A DNA stretch of 6,991 bases from assembly GCA_030017825.1 (NCBI GenBank), contig JASEGW010000078.1, positions 1-6,991 on the forward strand, written 5' to 3'. The notes beneath the pieces are model-generated. The model was not told the DNA's origin, ran no database searches, and saw nothing but the letters and a program-made list of their open reading frames with translations. The translations under genes were made by a program, and so were the position numbers. Shown here piece by piece: positions 4,809 through 6,991 of the stretch; position 1 is the stretch's first letter; the number at the start of each line of letters is the position of its first letter. Source of the DNA: a bacterium. GTDB taxonomy: Bacteria > UBA9089 > JAHJRX01.

Positions 4809-6029
4809 ATGTCCGTAACTGTTTTTGAAATGCCTGGCTTAAAGATTAAAGCTAAAGTAAGTGAAGGTAAAGTCAACTTATATCCTGAAGGCAAATTTTC
4901 CCCCCTGGGGAAAGTGGTAACTACTCCTATAAATGAATACTTTGGCGGTGAACGACCTCTTAAATATACTGATGAAGAAATAATTATTTCTGGTTGGATT
5001 CCTCCCCTTCCAAGCCGTGCCTTTACCAGACTCTTAAAAAGTGAAATAACCAGCAAAATGACTGGAAAAAGAATACCTCAACAAGTATCTATAGCGGTTA
5101 CTGGAAAATGTCCCTGTGATTGTGTCTTTTGTTGCGCTAAAGGAATAATAACTGAACCCGAAATAACTACCAAAGAGATGAAAAGCATTATTGATCAAGC
5201 CATAAAAATGGGCACTCATTTATTAACCTTTGATGGAGGAGAGCCTTTGCTACGCAAAGACATCTATGATATCATTGCTTATGCCAGCAATACTCCTGCA
5301 CATACAGTTATGTTCACTAATGGCCTTTATCTAACTAAAGAAGTAGCTTATAAGCTAAAAGAAGCTGGCTTAAATACCCTCCAAGTAAGCATTGACAGTC
5401 CTTACCAAGAAGAACATGATCAAATTAGAATTATGCCAGGTATTTTTGAAAAAGCTACCCAAGGAATTAAATATGCAGTAGAAGCTGGCTTAATTACTAG
5501 TATCTTTTATGTAGCTCGGCCAGAAAATTCTGATTTTAAAACTTTGTATGATCTATTAGCTTTAGGAAAAAAAGTAGGCGCTCATGAAGTTTCTATTTAT
5601 GACATTATGGCTATAGGAAGGTGGCTTACCCATGAAGCAGAAACTTTAACTGATGAAGACCGAGCCAGAACTATTACTTTACATAAAGAAGTTAATCTTC
5701 CTGGAAAAGAAGGGCCAAAAGTTATGGCTTTTAGCTTTTTAGAAGGTGTAGAGCGTTTTGGTTGTATGGGCGGCCGTAAGTGGATGCATTTTACTCCAGC
5801 AGGAGATGGCATACCTTGCTCTTACACTCCTCTTTCTTTTGGAAATGTTAGAAACTACTCCCTAAAAGAAATTTGGAAAAATATGCAAGCTCATCCTGAA
5901 ATTAAATCTGACTGCCGCTCTTGCATGGTTCAAGACAAAGAATTTAGAAAAAAATATATTTACCATATACCAGAAGGTGCCAAACTACCATATCCTATTC
6001 ATAAAATTAAAGAAGCATGTCCAGTTTAA
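4809..6029 (+). CDS. Radical SAM protein with reduced SPASM-like C-terminal domain
   Basis: A 406-residue radical SAM enzyme, reductively cleaving S-adenosylmethionine at a 4Fe-4S cluster. About 92 N-terminal residues precede the barrel and match no domain I know. The CX3CX2C motif is C101, C105, C108, with extra cysteines at 103 and 109. The SAM-binding GGEP is at 143-146, and VSIDS near 193-197 fits a later barrel strand. At the C-terminus C319 and C337 fit the SPASM pattern CX12GX4C; C369 and C372 form CX2C and C404 stands near the end. The usual CX5CX3C continuation is missing, so one auxiliary cluster is likelier than two. AAAGGAG (4795-4801) lies seven bases from the ATG. SPASM enzymes modify peptides, sugars or other small molecules. 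No precursor peptide is seen nearby, so a small-molecule or lipid substrate is plausible. Reaction unknown. Confidence 0.9.
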   Translation: MSVTVFEMPGLKIKAKVSEGKVNLYPEGKFSPLGKVVTTPINEYFGGERPLKYTDEEIIISGWIPPLPSRAFTRLLKSEITSKMTGKRIPQQVSIAVTGKCPCDCVFCCAKGIITEPEITTKEMKSIIDQAIKMGTHLLTFDGGEPLLRKDIYDIIAYASNTPAHTVMFTNGLYLTKEVAYKLKEAGLNTLQVSIDSPYQEEHDQIRIMPGIFEKATQGIKYAVEAGLITSIFYVARPENSDFKTLYDLLALGKKVGAHEVSIYDIMAIGRWLTHEAETLTDEDRARTITLHKEVNLPGKEGPKVMAFSFLEGVERFGCMGGRKWMHFTPAGDGIPCSYTPLSFGNVRNYSLKEIWKNMQAHPEIKSDCRSCMVQDKEFRKKYIYHIPEGAKLPYPIHKIKEACPV

Positions 6030-6145
6030 CCACAGCGGTTATTAGGCAAAAGTAAATTGAGCATTTGCAACATCTTTACCAATAGAGCCAAACTAAAACT
6101 ATACCAAAAATAAACCTCTCAAACAATATTAAGAACAGTTATACA

Positions 6146-6889
6146 ATGCTTAAAAAAATATCAAATATCTTCACTTTAAAATATAACCCCACTAAAGAAA
6201 CAGGCTTAGCTATTCTCTTATGGCTGGCTGTTACGGGAAGTATGAGAATTGCTTTTGCTTTCCCTGTATTTGAGGAAATCAGTATTTTTGTCTTCTGTTC
6301 TCTGTTAACCTACTTTATTTTAGGCATTGTTCTACCTGTAAGATTAATAAAAAATGTAGAAGAAATGGGCATTACAAAAGATAAATGGAAGATAAGTCTG
6401 CTTATAAGCATCATATTTTCTTCCTTTTTAATCATCTTCCCTTTATCTCATTGTCATTTCCCAAAGTCTTCTCAAATTTTTCGCTTAACTATTTTAGCTC
6501 TTTGTGGTTGTTTATTTGAAGCTGTATTCTTTAGAGGATATTTACAGACAAGGTTAGAAAAAGCATTTGGCATTATTCCTTCTATATTTTTAGCTTCTAT
6601 ATGCTATGCTCTTTATCATCTTTCATATCCAGGTTGGGAAAACTTAGCAGCTATTAGACTACTCTTTTTTGTAGGTATAATGTATTCTACGCTATTTTTA
6701 TTTACTAGAAACATTCTCATCCTCTGGCCCCTTTCTATACCTCTGGGAGCCATGATTGATTTTTTTAATCATAGACTTGACATAACCGTTTATTCAACTA
6801 TAGGATATCTTATCATTCTCTTAATAATGGTAATCTATATTTTTAAAATAATTGTAACTATTCACCATAAGCCTAAGTTTAAGAATTAG
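6146..6889 (+). CDS. CPBP/Rce1-like intramembrane protease family protein, degenerate
   Basis: A 247-residue membrane protein with about seven hydrophobic segments and the core pattern of the CPBP (CAAX prenyl protease 2, Abi) family. Motif 1 appears as FEAVFFRG (124-131): the catalytic-type Glu (E125) and R130 are present, but the second Glu of EExxxR is Ala (A126). Motif 2 keeps its His (H158 in YALYH). Motif 3, usually HxxxN/D, seems to be G201-x3-D205, without the His. Family members cleave prenylated or other membrane proteins or act as non-proteolytic partners; the changes make normal protease activity uncertain. No good ribosome binding site precedes the ATG, which comes 116 bases after the radical SAM gene. 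A link to the UbiA enzyme through prenyl chemistry is tempting but unproven. An inverted repeat follows the gene. Confidence 0.75.
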   Translation: MLKKISNIFTLKYNPTKETGLAILLWLAVTGSMRIAFAFPVFEEISIFVFCSLLTYFILGIVLPVRLIKNVEEMGITKDKWKISLLISIIFSSFLIIFPLSHCHFPKSSQIFRLTILALCGCLFEAVFFRGYLQTRLEKAFGIIPSIFLASICYALYHLSYPGWENLAAIRLLFFVGIMYSTLFLFTRNILILWPLSIPLGAMIDFFNHRLDITVYSTIGYLIILLIMVIYIFKIIVTIHHKPKFKN

Positions 6890-6914
6890 TATTTCTGAGC
6901 ATTAATTGAAATTA

Positions 6915-6968
6915 GGAAAATATTTAATTTTTAAAAAAAAAGAAGAAATGAAAAATTAAGTATTTTCC
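6915..6968. repeat. 18-bp inverted repeat downstream of the CPBP gene
   Basis: GGAAAATATTTAATTTTT (6915-6932) pairs with AAAAATTAAGTATTTTCC (6951-6968) through 17 Watson-Crick pairs and one G-U, around an 18-base purine-rich loop. It starts 25 bases after the CPBP stop codon. It could be an A/T-rich terminator, but the loop is long, only the outer two and no central pairs are G-C, and no T-run follows. It could also be the end of a small miniature element; no terminal duplication can be judged because the window ends soon after. Confidence 0.5.
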
Positions 6969-6991
6969 GTTAAGATTTTAATTTGGCGAAG

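Noticed and set aside
4766..5056. A 96-codon minus-strand frame over the start of the radical SAM gene
   Set aside because: It overlaps the well-supported radical SAM start and its ribosome binding site, and shows no protein family signal.
4809..6029. A peptide-maturation (RiPP) system centred on the radical SAM/SPASM-like enzyme
   Set aside because: No short precursor-like gene, leader-binding domain or peptide exporter is seen next to it, and the CPBP protein has a degenerate active site.

Overview
The window is AT-rich (about one third G+C by eye) and looks like the chromosome of an anaerobic bacterium, because it carries an oxygen-sensitive radical SAM enzyme with an extra Fe-S region and strong AGGAG-type ribosome binding sites. 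A thermophilic or sulfate-reducing lineage is possible, but nothing here fixes the taxonomy. There are no rRNA, tRNA, CRISPR or insertion-sequence features. Six sizeable genes lie on the plus strand and one small gene on the minus strand. The intergenic gaps are unusually long (about 115-265 bases) and AT-rich, and they hold short degenerate repeats.

Left block (266-3096): a ribulose-phosphate 3-epimerase-like protein behind a good sigma70-type promoter, a zinc-dependent medium-chain alcohol/polyol dehydrogenase, and a class I (Schiff-base) aldolase that closely resembles LsrF, the autoinducer-2 pathway thiolase. Together they look like sugar-phosphate chemistry: epimerise, oxidise or reduce, then cleave or condense. 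A strong hairpin at 3208-3234 closes this block. It also serves the convergent HicB-like gene at 3268-3522 on the minus strand, which has no visible HicA partner.

Right block (3788-6889): a UbiA-family membrane prenyltransferase with both Asp-rich motifs, a radical SAM protein with a reduced SPASM-type C-terminal cysteine region, and a CPBP/Rce1-like membrane protein with a degenerate active site. An 18-bp inverted repeat follows the last gene.

Inference: the two blocks could act together. Soluble enzymes would make a phosphorylated polyol or sugar-derived unit, UbiA would attach it to a polyprenyl chain at the membrane, and the radical SAM enzyme would modify the product. I do not recognise this six-gene combination as a described pathway. 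Only the individual families are secure; the shared pathway is a hypothesis.
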